This document shows, one piece after another, positions 1-5,229 of a DNA stretch of 5,229 bases. Position 1 is the first letter of the stretch. Every line of letters begins with the position of its first letter. Source of the DNA: Methanosarcinales archaeon (lineage in GTDB: Archaea > Halobacteriota > Syntropharchaeia > Alkanophagales > Methanospirareceae); the NCBI GenBank assembly GCA_003661125.1, contig QMVO01000153.1, positions 1-5,229 of the forward strand. Reading direction: 5' to 3'. Below the pieces are notes generated by a model. The model did no database searches and was not told the DNA's origin. It was given only the letters and a program-made list of their open reading frames with translations. The translations under genes and the position numbers were made by a program.

Positions 1-141
1 CTCATCCACCGTGCCATCCCCGTATGGTAGCCTCTCACTCTCAAGATCAAGAACCAAATCCACTCTCTCTATCTTCCTCACGTCTATGTTCACATATCCC
101 TCCCGTATATCACCCCCACAACCAAGATTTAGCTTCACCAT
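1..141 (-). CDS. Class I SAM-dependent methyltransferase, N-terminal fragment (cut by window edge)
   Basis: Only the first 47 codons are present, and the frame is open to the left edge. The protein begins M-V-K-L-N-L-G-C-G-G-D, which is methyltransferase motif I (L-N-L-G-C-G, the SAM-binding glycine loop) placed at the very N-terminus. V-N-I-D-V (residues 17-21) follows, where the Asp matches the acidic residue after strand 2 that binds the SAM ribose. Residues 38-47, L-P-Y-G-D-G-T-V-D-E, match the 'L-P-f-x-D-x-s-v-D-e' motif of the Methyltransf_11-like, COG4627-type enzymes. Such proteins transfer a methyl group from SAM, and members are often found next to glycosyltransferases in surface-glycan loci. 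The substrate is unknown. The ATG start is supported by AGGAGG seven bases upstream. This gene starts 11 bases after the glycosyltransferase stop, so the two are probably co-translated. Hand-counted GC (about 50%) is higher than in the glycosyltransferase. The family call is firm; the role in sugar or virion modification is inferred from context. Confidence 0.87.
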   Translation of the reverse strand, partial: MVKLNLGCGGDIREGYVNIDVRKIERVDLVLDLESERLPYGDGTVDE

Positions 142-148
142 GCTCCCA

Positions 149-154
149 CCTCCT
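149..154 (-). promoter_or_regulatory. Shine-Dalgarno of the methyltransferase gene, overlapping the glycosyltransferase stop
   Basis: AGGAGG reads on the minus strand seven bases before the methyltransferase ATG. The TAG stop of the upstream glycosyltransferase (153-155) supplies the first bases of this site (TAGGAGGTG), so termination of one gene and initiation of the next occupy the same bases. This fixes the methyltransferase start and suggests translational coupling. Confidence 0.85.
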
Positions 155-1232
155 ATATAAACTCATAATCATCAAGAATTTCATATAACTTCTCACAAAT
201 CACCGACCACGCATATTTTCTCCTCACCTGCCTTGAATACTTCTTGAACTTCAACTTGTATGATTGAATGTTATCAAGCACATCATGTAGCTTCTTCACA
301 AAATCGTTTATATCAACCTCGTAACCATAGCCAATGTGTATTGGATTATCCTTAAGAACCACAACTTTATCATACGCCTGTATGGGAATAATATATTCAA
401 TGTAATCAAGAAAACACATACCATTCGTTGCTAACGTTGGTAAACCTCTTGATACCCCCTCAAGGGTATTCAGTTCAAACCCCCCTCCTCTTGATGGACA
501 TACTAACACATCGCACACATCATACAACTGCCTCAACTCATCATCACTCAACCACCCTTTTATATGAATCATCTTAAGCTTCAATAAATCATGTAGATAT
601 GTATCAACAATATCTCCAGTCTTCACTACAAGGAACACGTTATCATGCTCCTTTTGAATTTCTGACATCGCCTGTGCCACAATGTCCGCACCCTTTCTAT
701 ACCCCGAATGCCATAAAAAGAATAAAATAAGCCTTGCATCGTGCTTCTTTTTGATCTCTAACAACTCCTTAATCGTCTTATTCGTTATTTCCTTTGAATT
801 ATTGAGAAAAGAGCTATTCAACCCATGTGGTAGCACCTCTATGGGAATATCCACCCCAGAATTGAGATAACACTCCTTCGCCCACTCTGAGGGCACTATT
901 ACAAGATCCAACTCATTTAGAACGTTTACGAAGACCTGACTAATAGCATCACTATCCGCTGTGTCAAACCCCCCTAATCGCTTTGCTACCTTCTTAAGCC
1001 TATCTAATCGCTTTATCCTTGAATAGAACATCCTTACTGAATCTCCAAGCAGCAAATAGCCTACAGGATGCAACAAAATGCTCTTATCCCCCGTCCACAT
1101 GATATTGTCTAAAATACTCTCATCTATTTCTTGCACTTTCACTTTTAAGCTTAGATAGCTAATATGAGCTTTAGAAATCACGTGAAACGAGTTCTTTTGA
1201 TACACAGGATACACATAATATAGCTCATTCAT
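153..1232 (-). CDS. GT4-type (GT-B fold) glycosyltransferase, 359 aa
   Basis: Predicted retaining glycosyltransferase that moves a sugar from a nucleotide-sugar donor to an unknown acceptor, probably in the cytoplasm; no signal peptide or membrane segment is visible. The N-terminal domain (about residues 1-135) contains G-G-F-D-T-A-D-S-D at 87-95, then D-L-V-I-V-P-S-E-W (109-117) and V-L-P-H-G-L (133-138), the usual end of the acceptor domain. The C-terminal donor domain has G-Y-R-K-G-A-D (177-183), G-W-L-S-D-D-E-L (226-233) and D-V-L-V-C-P-S-R (241-248). The E-x7-E region follows, but its first Glu is Gly250; the second, Glu258, is kept. A C-terminal helix with A-W (341-342) is typical of the family. 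Length is normal for GT4. The ATG has AGGAGG ten bases upstream. Lying between a fibre-like gene and a methyltransferase, it may decorate a virion surface protein or modify a host glycan. GC looks lower than in its neighbours. The fold call is strong; donor and acceptor are unknown. Confidence 0.92.
   Translation of the reverse strand: MNELYYVYPVYQKNSFHVISKAHISYLSLKVKVQEIDESILDNIMWTGDKSILLHPVGYLLLGDSVRMFYSRIKRLDRLKKVAKRLGGFDTADSDAISQVFVNVLNELDLVIVPSEWAKECYLNSGVDIPIEVLPHGLNSSFLNNSKEITNKTIKELLEIKKKHDARLILFFLWHSGYRKGADIVAQAMSEIQKEHDNVFLVVKTGDIVDTYLHDLLKLKMIHIKGWLSDDELRQLYDVCDVLVCPSRGGGFELNTLEGVSRGLPTLATNGMCFLDYIEYIIPIQAYDKVVVLKDNPIHIGYGYEVDINDFVKKLHDVLDNIQSYKLKFKKYSRQVRRKYAWSVICEKLYEILDDYEFI
459..497 (-). 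other. Variant E-x7-E donor-binding motif of the glycosyltransferase
   Basis: Residues 246-258 read P-S-R-G-G-G-F-E-L-N-T-L-E. The common GT4 pattern is P-S-x-x-E-G-F-G-L-P-x-L-E. Here the first Glu is Gly250 and the following Gly is Glu253, so a glutamate is present but three positions later. Glu258, which in GT4 structures contacts the nucleotide ribose, is conserved. Confidence 0.8.
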
Positions 1233-1242
1233 CGTTTCCCTA

Positions 1243-1248
1243 CCTCCT
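1243..1248 (-). promoter_or_regulatory. Shine-Dalgarno of the glycosyltransferase gene, overlapping the fibre-like gene stop
   Basis: AGGAGG reads on the minus strand ten bases before the glycosyltransferase ATG. The preceding gene's TAG stop (1247-1249) is again the left end of the site (TAGGAGGTA). The 14-base gap between these genes is essentially all ribosome-binding sequence, leaving no room for a separate promoter. Confidence 0.85.
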
Positions 1249-1798
1249 ATTTAGGAATATTGTAAACAGCTATTGTAACTTTTCCGCTTGGGCTAACTTG
1301 AACATTGATCTTATCCGACTTTGATACCGTGAAGTCCATTTCTTTCCACACATTTGGTGGTATCGGTTTTCCATCATTTAAAGCTGCCAAAATAGCCTCC
1401 TTTGTTGCGGATGGTATCCAATACATATATGCATAGAATTCATATTCATGCGTAGCCTTCACCCTCGCTATCCCATCGAATATTATTGCCAAACTTGGAT
1501 CAAAGATATTCGTTAGTTCAGGTGCTTGATAATTTTGCTTAATTCCGAGCAAGTGTATATGCGGAAATATCCCGTATGTAAAGTATCCATAACCCGCATG
1601 AACCTCCTTGAACCGTAAATTCTCAATTCCTAAGTTAAGAGCCAGATCCGTTTCTGGGATTAGATCTTTGCGAACATAACCATAGTAATCCACCGCTCCC
1701 CTCTCCGCTACCGTCTGTATCGCCTCTATCAACTCATTTGCCCATGAACTCCTTATTACCTGCCCCGTTTTTACTTTGAGATAATTAAACATCGGCAT
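1247..1798 (-). CDS. Putative virion fibre/spike-like structural protein, 183 aa
   Basis: I do not recognise a named family over the full length. Residues 11-33 (T-G-Q-V-I-R-S-S-W-A-N-E-L then I-E-A-I) form an N-terminal helix of the kind I associate with small phage and archaeal-virus structural proteins, where a 'G-x-x-I-x-A-x-x-x-N-x-L' segment often opens the chain. Residues 45-69 contain D-L-I-P-E-T-D, N-L-G-I-E-N and R-F-K-E-V-H-A-G, which match the 'D-I-x-P-x-x-D-x-x-x-x-L-G-x-x-x-x-R-W-x-x-I-y-x-G' signature widespread in tail-fibre and receptor-binding proteins. The rest is aromatic and beta-looking: Y/F-rich at 118-127 and alternating hydrophobics at 164-181. There is no signal peptide, membrane helix or cysteine. 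The ATG directly abuts the TAA of the large upstream gene and is preceded by a strong purine SD; Met3 is a possible alternative start. Its position after a large structural protein and before sugar-modifying enzymes suits a surface-exposed appendage, which is inference. Confidence 0.68.
   Translation of the reverse strand: MPMFNYLKVKTGQVIRSSWANELIEAIQTVAERGAVDYYGYVRKDLIPETDLALNLGIENLRFKEVHAGYGYFTYGIFPHIHLLGIKQNYQAPELTNIFDPSLAIIFDGIARVKATHEYEFYAYMYWIPSATKEAILAALNDGKPIPPNVWKEMDFTVSKSDKINVQVSPSGKVTIAVYNIPK
1592..1666 (-). other. Tail-fibre-type 'D-x-x-P-x-x-D ... L-G ... R-[WF]' signature
   Basis: Residues 45-69 of the 183-aa protein hold, in order, D-L-I-P-E-T-D, N-L-G and R-F-K-E-V-H-A-G with the usual spacing. 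In phage fibres this segment commonly precedes the distal or receptor-facing part. It is the main evidence for calling this gene a virion appendage. Confidence 0.6.
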
Positions 1799-4700
1799 TT
1801 AGCTTCCCCTCCTCCTTCTACCCGCTTCTTTCCTTGCCCTTCTCAATTTTGCAAGATATATGAGATATTCCCGCTCTTCAGGACTTAAAACAATCCAATC
1901 CACCCCTAACTCCCTCTTTACCTTACCCCCCATCGTTGCCAGATCGTCTAAAGCTTTCTTTAGCTCGTTCTCCGTCATTAGTCCCTCCGCATAGTCAGAC
2001 ACTAATTCTGTCGCTACTCTTCCCACTTCTGAGCTTACTACTCTTGCAAAAGCGTAAGCGGGAATTAGTTTAGCCTCATCTTCAGGAACACCAAGTGTAT
2101 CTATCTTCCTTTCTAACATATTCTTTGGAATTGGCACATATTCTTGATAGCTAATCAACCGATCAAGAGTAAGCGTATAAGTCTTTGCATGATACTCTAT
2201 TAAACCTTCTATCACCTCATCATTTAGCCCTAACCCCTTTAGCTTCTTCTTCGCTTCCTCTGTCGTTATAACCCCTCGTGATAGCTTCCTTAAAATGCCT
2301 CTCGCCACCATCTCCCTGTTGAACACCGTAAGCAGCATCTCCGCTACTTCCAATATCGCATCCCTCTCCTCATCCGTCAGACTTGCAAACTCCTTTATCT
2401 CATTCACTATTTTCTTCATCTCATCCTCGCTAATGTATCCCCGCTCAAACCTCGTTAGCAATGTTCTCATCATGTATCTTAGCCAATACCGAATTCTCCT
2501 TATCGTATATACGCTTTTCAAGCTCTCCGCTACCGCTTCATACAACTCATAATACTTTCCATCAAGAGTCAACTTGATGCTCAATCCTTTCGCAAGAGCA
2601 TCCGCAGTCTTCTTTAAAGCCCCCGTTACATCCCCCCATTCCACCACATTCTCCTCATACGCCTTTACCAAATCTCTATGATAATCCCTTAAAATATCTA
2701 AAGCCCTATCATACTTCGCCCTTAAGGTCAATAGCTTTCTTTCACCCTCCAAAAACTTTACAACCCTCTCTTTCCCAAGTATTTTCACAGTCGTAAGCTT
2801 CGATAAAGCTTCCCTTATCTCTTTCTCCGTTGCAAAACCTTCCTTAAACACATTCATAACTCCCGTTCTCGCCAGTGTTCTCTCCTCCGCTAACGCATTC
2901 ATGCACTCCGCTACCGTGATCGGTTCTAACCATCTTGGATGCATCCCCCTTGCCGTAGCAATCCTAAACACATCATACTCGTTTATGATGCCCCACTTAT
3001 ACATCCATCTCCCGTCGATCCGCATTGGCACATCTGCCATCATATCAAGATTTATCAGTCTATCAGCAGTAAACCCTTGAACGTAAGCAAAAGGTGCATA
3101 ATCATGCCACTTTGCGTAGTGTATCAAATATTTCTTTACATACTCTCCTATCTTGTTTGTTACCTCCCCTAAGTTGAATGTTTTGCCAAGATCAGAAGAA
3201 ATAACGTTTAAAGTTGTGGGTTTTACACCTCTCACACCTAAGTCTTCCTCTTTTTCTGGTTCTGCATCCACCCATGCAAATCCTGCTGCACACCTACACA
3301 CAAATTCATACAACTTTTCCAATGGAGGGTAGCGAAAGTGGAGGAGATAATACATCTTCGCAATATCAGGTATCATACCTCTCGCTAACATCGCCTTCTT
3401 AAAGCCATCAAGCTTGATAATGTCCCTAACCATCATCCTACAAAAGTCCGAACTTGTGGGTAGATCATATACCGCACTCGTAGGAAGAAGTCTATCTACC
3501 CCAAACCGATCCTTTATTTTGATTTGTAACTCAGGTGGTAATTCATCTATACTCGTAAACGTGGCATCTATAAACACATCGTTATAGCCTCTATACTCCA
3601 TTATCTCCCTTGATTTCTCTAACCAATTAGTGAAAACTCTCGTTGGCATCCTTCGCCTTGTATATTCTATCATGTCATGGATTGTAGGTAACTCTACAGG
3701 TAGAATGTTCCGTAAAGCCTTCCGTGTATAGAATTTGACAGGTTCTACCGTCCAAAATGCCATTCCAAAGAAAGAAATCTTGAGAGTATCTAACACCACT
3801 TCTTTTAAGAATTTTGCAGCATTCTTCAAGAATGAACCAAGCTTGAGTTTGATTTTTGTTCCAAGCCCTATAGGTTCTGCTGAAACTTCTTGATCCCCTA
3901 TTGCATCCCCTGCTGCCTCCATTGCCGTTACCGCTGCCATTTGCTTCGCTGCCTCTATGCTATATCCCATCGCTATGTGTGAAAGAATATCAATTTCACC
4001 TACTCCTGCTGGTAGCCTTTTAATCCTCTTTGAAATCACCGAGAGGGGTGATGATATACCTGTTTCAACAGTAGATAGCATTGCATTTGTAAGCTTGGTT
4101 ACTACTCCTATAAACAAATCCTTAATCCAACTTCCAAACTTTTCTACACCACTCCACACTTTTTGCCCTATGCCTATCATCGCCTCCCAGATCGTATGAC
4201 CAACCGCTATTAACCTATCCTTTGCTTCCTCAAAGAAACGTGGCATATCCACGAAGAAACTGCCCACCCTCTCAAAGAACGTTATCGCTTTATCCTTGAT
4301 ACCCGCAAAGAATTCAATTGTTGATTGGAAAAACTCCCCGATCCCCGCAAGTTTCTCATATATCCAATTCTTGATCTCCACTATCGGATTTATGAACCCC
4401 GATAACGCCATCCCTACGTCTTTTAGCCCTTGCCATATTTGCTCTATTCTTTCTCCTACCCAAGCTCTGAACTTTCCATACGCCTGAGTAATCGCATCTC
4501 TGATTGTAGTAATGAATTCATATAAGCTCGCTCCAAACTCTTCAAAAGTATCTAACACCCTCGTTGCAAAAGATGAAAGAGTTGTGCCAAACTGGCTAAG
4601 AGTAGTTGCAACTGTTGTAAAAGCATCTCTAAACCACTCTTTCAAGGTTGCTATTGCTCCTTCAAGTGCTGTTGGTATTGTTTCAACTGCGGATATGATC

Positions 4701-5203
4701 TGTGTAGCTATTGCGGATAGTCCTTGCGTAATATTCGATATTGCATCAGATAACCAAGCCCGCAATGTGTCTATATATCCCGATATTGACGCTGCGAAAT
4801 CACTGATTGCACTCTGAACCGCATTGACTATCCCCGATATTGTAGCCCCTATTGATGATATAGCCTCCTGAACCGATGCAAAAGCCCCCTCTACGTATGA
4901 TATGAAGCTATCCAAAGATGCTAAAATCGTATCTACAACACTTCCAACCGCTGAGATTGCTGATGAAAGAGCATCTTGAACGGATGTGATCACAGATGAA
5001 ATTGCATTCACAATCCCATCCCGTATTGTCGTTAGCCAATTCCATACATCTGATGCTAAGTCGCTTATCGCTCCGCTAAGGGTATCCACAATCCACCCTG
5101 CTAACTGTCCAATAGGATCTGTTATACCCCCTTTTTCCCAGTCAAAAAGATGCTCATCAACTTTATCCAAGCTAAACTCCTCTAACCTAAAAGACTTATC
5201 CAA
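1799..5203 (-). CDS. Large predicted virion structural protein, tape-measure-like N-terminus (about 1134 aa)
   Basis: No named family is recognised with certainty. Residues 31-176 are Pro-free and rich in Ala, Ser, Ile and Val, with A-I-S motifs spaced in 7s and 11s, as in tape-measure or long amphipathic virion proteins. Residues 276-370 are Phe/Trp-rich amphipathic helices (F-F-Q, F-F-E, F-F-V, W-I-K). Residues 445-500 are basic and hydrophobic. Residues 500-780 look globular, with G-R-W-M-Y-K-W-G at 731-738 and two R-G-M segments (608-610, 752-754). Residues 780-1120 carry helical repeats built on 'G-x-[IMA]-[ST]-x-x-E'. The last 16 residues hold nine Lys/Arg. There is no signal peptide, and one doubtful membrane segment lies near 469-486. 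The gene leads a tight unit with a fibre-like gene, which supports a tail, tip or virion-core role. The start is uncertain: the TTG used here has no well-spaced SD, the frame stays open to the right edge, and another TTG at 5170 has a good SD. A large tail-tip or DNA-associated virion protein is an alternative. Confidence 0.72.
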   Translation of the reverse strand: MDKSFRLEEFSLDKVDEHLFDWEKGGITDPIGQLAGWIVDTLSGAISDLASDVWNWLTTIRDGIVNAISSVITSVQDALSSAISAVGSVVDTILASLDSFISYVEGAFASVQEAISSIGATISGIVNAVQSAISDFAASISGYIDTLRAWLSDAISNITQGLSAIATQIISAVETIPTALEGAIATLKEWFRDAFTTVATTLSQFGTTLSSFATRVLDTFEEFGASLYEFITTIRDAITQAYGKFRAWVGERIEQIWQGLKDVGMALSGFINPIVEIKNWIYEKLAGIGEFFQSTIEFFAGIKDKAITFFERVGSFFVDMPRFFEEAKDRLIAVGHTIWEAMIGIGQKVWSGVEKFGSWIKDLFIGVVTKLTNAMLSTVETGISSPLSVISKRIKRLPAGVGEIDILSHIAMGYSIEAAKQMAAVTAMEAAGDAIGDQEVSAEPIGLGTKIKLKLGSFLKNAAKFLKEVVLDTLKISFFGMAFWTVEPVKFYTRKALRNILPVELPTIHDMIEYTRRRMPTRVFTNWLEKSREIMEYRGYNDVFIDATFTSIDELPPELQIKIKDRFGVDRLLPTSAVYDLPTSSDFCRMMVRDIIKLDGFKKAMLARGMIPDIAKMYYLLHFRYPPLEKLYEFVCRCAAGFAWVDAEPEKEEDLGVRGVKPTTLNVISSDLGKTFNLGEVTNKIGEYVKKYLIHYAKWHDYAPFAYVQGFTADRLINLDMMADVPMRIDGRWMYKWGIINEYDVFRIATARGMHPRWLEPITVAECMNALAEERTLARTGVMNVFKEGFATEKEIREALSKLTTVKILGKERVVKFLEGERKLLTLRAKYDRALDILRDYHRDLVKAYEENVVEWGDVTGALKKTADALAKGLSIKLTLDGKYYELYEAVAESLKSVYTIRRIRYWLRYMMRTLLTRFERGYISEDEMKKIVNEIKEFASLTDEERDAILEVAEMLLTVFNREMVARGILRKLSRGVITTEEAKKKLKGLGLNDEVIEGLIEYHAKTYTLTLDRLISYQEYVPIPKNMLERKIDTLGVPEDEAKLIPAYAFARVVSSEVGRVATELVSDYAEGLMTENELKKALDDLATMGGKVKRELGVDWIVLSPEEREYLIYLAKLRRARKEAGRRRRGS
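1806..1817 (-). promoter_or_regulatory. Shine-Dalgarno of the fibre-like gene, embedded in the Arg-tail codons
   Basis: The minus strand reads AAGGAGGAGGGG just before the stop of the large gene, 7 to 12 bases before the fibre-like gene ATG depending on which purine core is used. The same bases encode the R-R-R-G end of the large protein (AGG AGG AGG GGA), so coding and ribosome-binding roles overlap completely. The TAA stop and the ATG are adjacent (TAAATG). Confidence 0.8.
1844..2449 (-). repeat. Four tandem ~45-55-residue helical repeats, C-terminal region of the large protein
   Basis: Residues 919-1120 contain four units. Three have a helix, then a turn: G-Y-I-S-E-D-E-M-K-K (922), G-V-I-T-T-E-E-A-K-K (977) and G-L-M-T-E-N-E-L-K-K (1074). 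The fourth (V-P-I-P-K-N-M-L, 1023) is divergent but shares the later part, L-G-V-P-E-D-E against L-G-L-N-D-E in the 977 unit. Each ends in another helix opened by L-T-D-E-E, L-N-D-E-V, V-P-E-D-E or L-S-P-E-E. A more distant copy, G-F-A-T-E-K-E-I-R-E, lies at 789. Confidence 0.65.
4472..5083 (-). repeat. Degenerate protein-level 7/11-residue repeats, N-terminal region of the large protein
   Basis: Residues 41-244 repeat a short core, A-[ILF]-[STA], at residues 45, 67, 78, 114, 132, 154, 183, 194 and 237. The steps (22, 11, 36, 18, 22, 29, 11, 43) can all be written as sums of 7 and 11. Three copies of V-Q-x-A-[IL]-S start at 75, 111 and 129, and [LI]-T-T-I-R-D-[GA]-I occurs at 57 and 231. This indicates a long amphipathic or coiled-coil helix of mixed heptads and hendecads. 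Confidence 0.6.
5177..5183 (-). promoter_or_regulatory. Possible Shine-Dalgarno for an internal TTG start (codon 12) of the large gene
   Basis: AGAGGAG on the minus strand lies six bases before an in-frame TTG at 5168-5170, giving a protein 11 residues shorter. This spacing is far better than at the TTG at 5201-5203, whose nearest purine run (AGAGG) is only two bases upstream. It may instead simply encode L-E-E within a longer protein that begins outside the window. Confidence 0.35.
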
Positions 5204-5229
5204 AGCCTCTACAATAATTTCCTGCTCAA

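Noticed and set aside
480..489. Strong SD-like purine run (GAGGAGGGGG) inside the glycosyltransferase
   Set aside because: It encodes R-G-G-G of the donor-binding motif, and no plausible start codon of a longer frame follows at suitable spacing.
1790..1792. Met3 of the fibre-like protein as the true start
   Set aside because: The spacing from the purine-rich SD is workable but longer; the first ATG sits at good distance and abuts the upstream stop in the coupled style seen elsewhere in the block.
3285..3300. Cys pair V-C-R-C (residues 636 and 638) as a possible zinc site
   Set aside because: There is no second Cys/His pair at zinc-ribbon spacing; the other cysteines (588, 767) are far apart.
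3744..3799. Possible membrane helix at residues 469-486 of the large protein
   Set aside because: The stretch contains Asp472 and Lys475 and is flanked by amphipathic basic helices, so an interfacial or buried helix is equally likely. Not annotated as transmembrane.
4512..4817. Plus-strand open frame of 101 codons opposite the Ala/Ser-rich region
   Set aside because: It lies wholly antisense to a well-supported gene, has no recognisable motif or convincing SD, and low-complexity sequence on the other strand tends to lack stops. The other plus-strand frames (682-870, 2295-2552, 2939-3172, 3214-3402, 3957-4199, 4296-4487) were rejected for the same reasons.
1..5229. CRISPR arrays, tRNAs, insertion sequences, terminators and promoters
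   Set aside because: No direct DNA repeat array, cloverleaf, transposase motif, hairpin with T-run or intergenic space large enough for a promoter was seen by eye.

Overview
The window holds a compact block of four genes, all on the minus strand and separated by 0 to 14 bases. In transcription order (right to left) they are a very large predicted virion protein (1799-5203, possibly running past the right edge), a small predicted fibre or spike-like protein (1247-1798), a GT4-type glycosyltransferase (153-1232) and the first 47 codons of a class I SAM-dependent methyltransferase (1-141, cut by the left edge). No intergenic stretch exceeds 14 bases, and I see no promoter, terminator, tRNA, CRISPR array or mobile element.

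The setting looks like the late or structural region of a virus or provirus. The large protein starts with a Lys- and Pro-free, Ala/Ser/Ile-rich amphipathic region spaced in 7s and 11s, as in phage tape-measure-like proteins. It then has a Phe/Trp-rich amphipathic section, a charged globular-looking middle, and a C-terminal array of roughly 50-residue helical repeats ending in a nine-basic-residue tail. The next gene carries a signature I associate with tail-fibre and receptor-binding proteins (D-L-I-P-x-T-D, N-L-G, R-F-x-x-V-H-A-G). The glycosyltransferase and methyltransferase follow in the same transcription unit, so a plausible model is a virion-decoration cassette in which a surface protein is glycosylated and the glycan possibly methylated. 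This is inference from position and family; no sequence here shows the substrate.

The host is probably a thermophilic prokaryote. Arg codons are mostly AGG/AGA, the charged half of the large protein is rich in Glu, Lys and Arg, and intergenic spaces are minimal with strong Shine-Dalgarno (SD) sites. The glycosyltransferase segment G-G-F-D-T-A-D-S-D followed by V-P-S-E-W and L-P-H-G resembles archaeal (crenarchaeal-type) GT4 enzymes as I remember them, which favours an archaeal virus, but a thermophilic bacterial phage cannot be excluded.

Expression of the block looks translationally coupled. At both boundaries downstream of the fibre-like gene the TAG stop lies inside the SD sequence of the next gene (TAGGAGG). 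At the large-protein/fibre boundary the SD is made of the codons for the Arg tail and the stop abuts the next start (TAAATG).
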